From Actinomycetes bacterium (GTDB lineage Bacteria; Actinomycetota; Actinomycetes; Actinomycetales; Beutenbergiaceae), in the NCBI GenBank assembly GCA_021793935.1, contig JAJYRV010000071.1:1-8547 (forward strand): 8,547 nucleotides of DNA, given 5' to 3'. The stretch's first letter is position 1. Every line of letters starts with the position of its first letter. The position numbers and the translations under genes were made by a program. Positions 7,515-8,547 of this stretch are shown here, piece by piece. The notes below the pieces were generated by a model. That model was given only the letters and a program-made list of their open reading frames with translations, was not told where the DNA came from and searched no databases.

Positions 7515-8547
7515 ATGAACACCGTGCTAACTGGTGATCCAGGTGACCGATCCACGTTCCACCATCCCGCGCCAGGCCCCGCCCCGGCCGCAGGCGCTGG
7601 CGCACCCGGCGCCGCGATGAGCGATGCGCCGAAGGACGAATGCGGCGTTTTCGGACTGTGGGCCCCGGGCGAGGAGGTCGCCAAACTCGCCTACTTCGGG
7701 CTGTACGCCCTGCAACACCGCGGGCAGGAATCGGCGGGGATCGCCACCTCCAACGGGGAGAAGATCCTCGTCTACAAGGACATGGGGCTCGTGTCCCAGG
7801 TCTTCGACGACCCCTCCCTGCGCGCACTCACCGGCCACATCGCCGTCGGGCACACCCGTTACGCGATGAACGGGCCGGCCACCTGGGAGAACGCGCAACC
7901 CACCCTCGGCCCCACCGCGGGGGGCACGATCGCGCTCGGCCACAACGGCCGGCTCACCAACGCCCCCGAACTTCGGCGCCTCGCCAAAGACCTCGGGCGC
8001 ACCGTCCAGGAAGGGGGCCGGGGCGCCTCGGACGCGGCGCACATGGTCGCGCTGTTCGAGGGCCAGGAGGGGGACTCCCTCTTCGACACCGCCGCCCGGA
8101 TGCTCCCACGCGTCGAAGGGGCCTACTCGATCGTGTTCATGGACGAACACACCCTGTACGCCGCCCGCGATCCCTACGGCGTGCGCCCCCTCGTGCTCGG
8201 CCGCCTGGAACGGGGCTGGGCCGTGGCCTCCGAAACCGCGGCCCTCGACATCATCGGCGCGTCCTTCGTGCGGGAGATCGAACCCGGGGAGCTCATCGCC
8301 ATCGACGAGAACGGGGTGCGGACGGCGAATTTCGCCGCCCCGACCCCCAAAGGGTGCGTCTTCGAATACGTCTACCTCGCCCGCCCCGACACGACGATCG
8401 CCGGCCGCTCGGTGAACTCCTCCCGGGTGCTCATGGGCCGAAAACTCGCCCAGGAACACCCCGCCGAGGCGGACCTCGTCATTCCCGTACCCGAATCCGG
8501 CACTCCCGCCGCGATCGGTTACGCAACCGAATCGGGCGTCCCGTTCG
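7515..8547 (+). CDS. purF: Amidophosphoribosyltransferase PurF (3' end missing)
   Basis: PurF catalyses the first committed step of de novo purine synthesis, making phosphoribosylamine from PRPP and glutamine. The visible part covers a propeptide, the whole N-terminal class II glutaminase domain and the first strand of the phosphoribosyltransferase domain. Motifs: DECGVFG with the nucleophile cysteine at 7641-7643, exposed by propeptide cleavage; YGLYALQHRGQESAG; GHTRYAMNG; GHNGRLTN (oxyanion Asn-Gly); RDPYGVRPL; EPGELIAI; GCVFEYVYLARPD; PVPESGTPAAIGYA. Two starts are possible. ATG 7515 gives a 42-residue leader, comparable with the roughly 33 residues in M. tuberculosis; ATG 7617 gives 8 residues, like many other actinobacteria. 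Neither has a Shine-Dalgarno. Twelve of the 34 codons between them end in A or T, more than seems usual here, so 7617 is a real alternative. No stop occurs before the window edge. Confidence 0.95.
   Translation, partial: MNTVLTGDPGDRSTFHHPAPGPAPAAGAGAPGAAMSDAPKDECGVFGLWAPGEEVAKLAYFGLYALQHRGQESAGIATSNGEKILVYKDMGLVSQVFDDPSLRALTGHIAVGHTRYAMNGPATWENAQPTLGPTAGGTIALGHNGRLTNAPELRRLAKDLGRTVQEGGRGASDAAHMVALFEGQEGDSLFDTAARMLPRVEGAYSIVFMDEHTLYAARDPYGVRPLVLGRLERGWAVASETAALDIIGASFVREIEPGELIAIDENGVRTANFAAPTPKGCVFEYVYLARPDTTIAGRSVNSSRVLMGRKLAQEHPAEADLVIPVPESGTPAAIGYATESGVPF

Noticed and set aside
7527..8459. 310-codon open frame on the minus strand opposite purF
   Set aside because: It is an antisense shadow of a clear purF reading frame with no domain signature of its own.

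Overview
The window is high-GC DNA with GTG starts, strong C/G bias at third codon positions and promoter-like TANNNT motifs just upstream of genes that lack a Shine-Dalgarno. With a mycobacterial-type PurF, an actinobacterial sterol-carrier-like small protein and a sortase-anchored nuclease, this points to an actinomycete (Actinomycetota). I cannot fix the family or genus. All genes are on the plus strand and both ends cut a gene.

Layout: (1) 1-2795, the 3' part of a large secreted, cell-wall-anchored nuclease of the ExeM/NucH type: lamin-tail domain, OB-like region, endonuclease/exonuclease/phosphatase (EEP) domain, a seven-copy PDPGD repeat and a sortase signal. (2) 2796-2945, a 150-base spacer with a perfect 13-bp stem-loop, then a weak promoter, a GC-rich leader hairpin and the purL ribosome binding site. 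(3) 2946-5246, purL. (4) 5335-6672, gdhA, an NADP-type glutamate dehydrogenase. (5) 6703-7101, a small bacterial SCP-like protein. (6) 7098-7490, a small two-helix membrane protein overlapping it by 4 bases. (7) 7515 to the end, the first part of purF.

How the genes fit together: PurF performs the first step of de novo purine synthesis and PurL the fourth, and both use glutamine and release glutamate. GdhA, lying between them, makes glutamate from 2-oxoglutarate and ammonium, so the block reads as nitrogen assimilation next to purine synthesis. PurL here is the type that needs PurQ and PurS; neither is in the window. The nuclease is separated from this block by a hairpin and is probably a separate unit that harvests external nucleic acid.

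I found no RNA gene, CRISPR array, insertion sequence or defence system, and nothing I would call an undescribed system. The most interesting points are the nuclease C-terminus (variant sorting motif and a repeat whose copies differ only at synonymous sites), two consecutive genes that look leaderless, and the placement of gdhA and two poorly understood small genes between purL and purF. No stretch over 300 bases lacks a gene.
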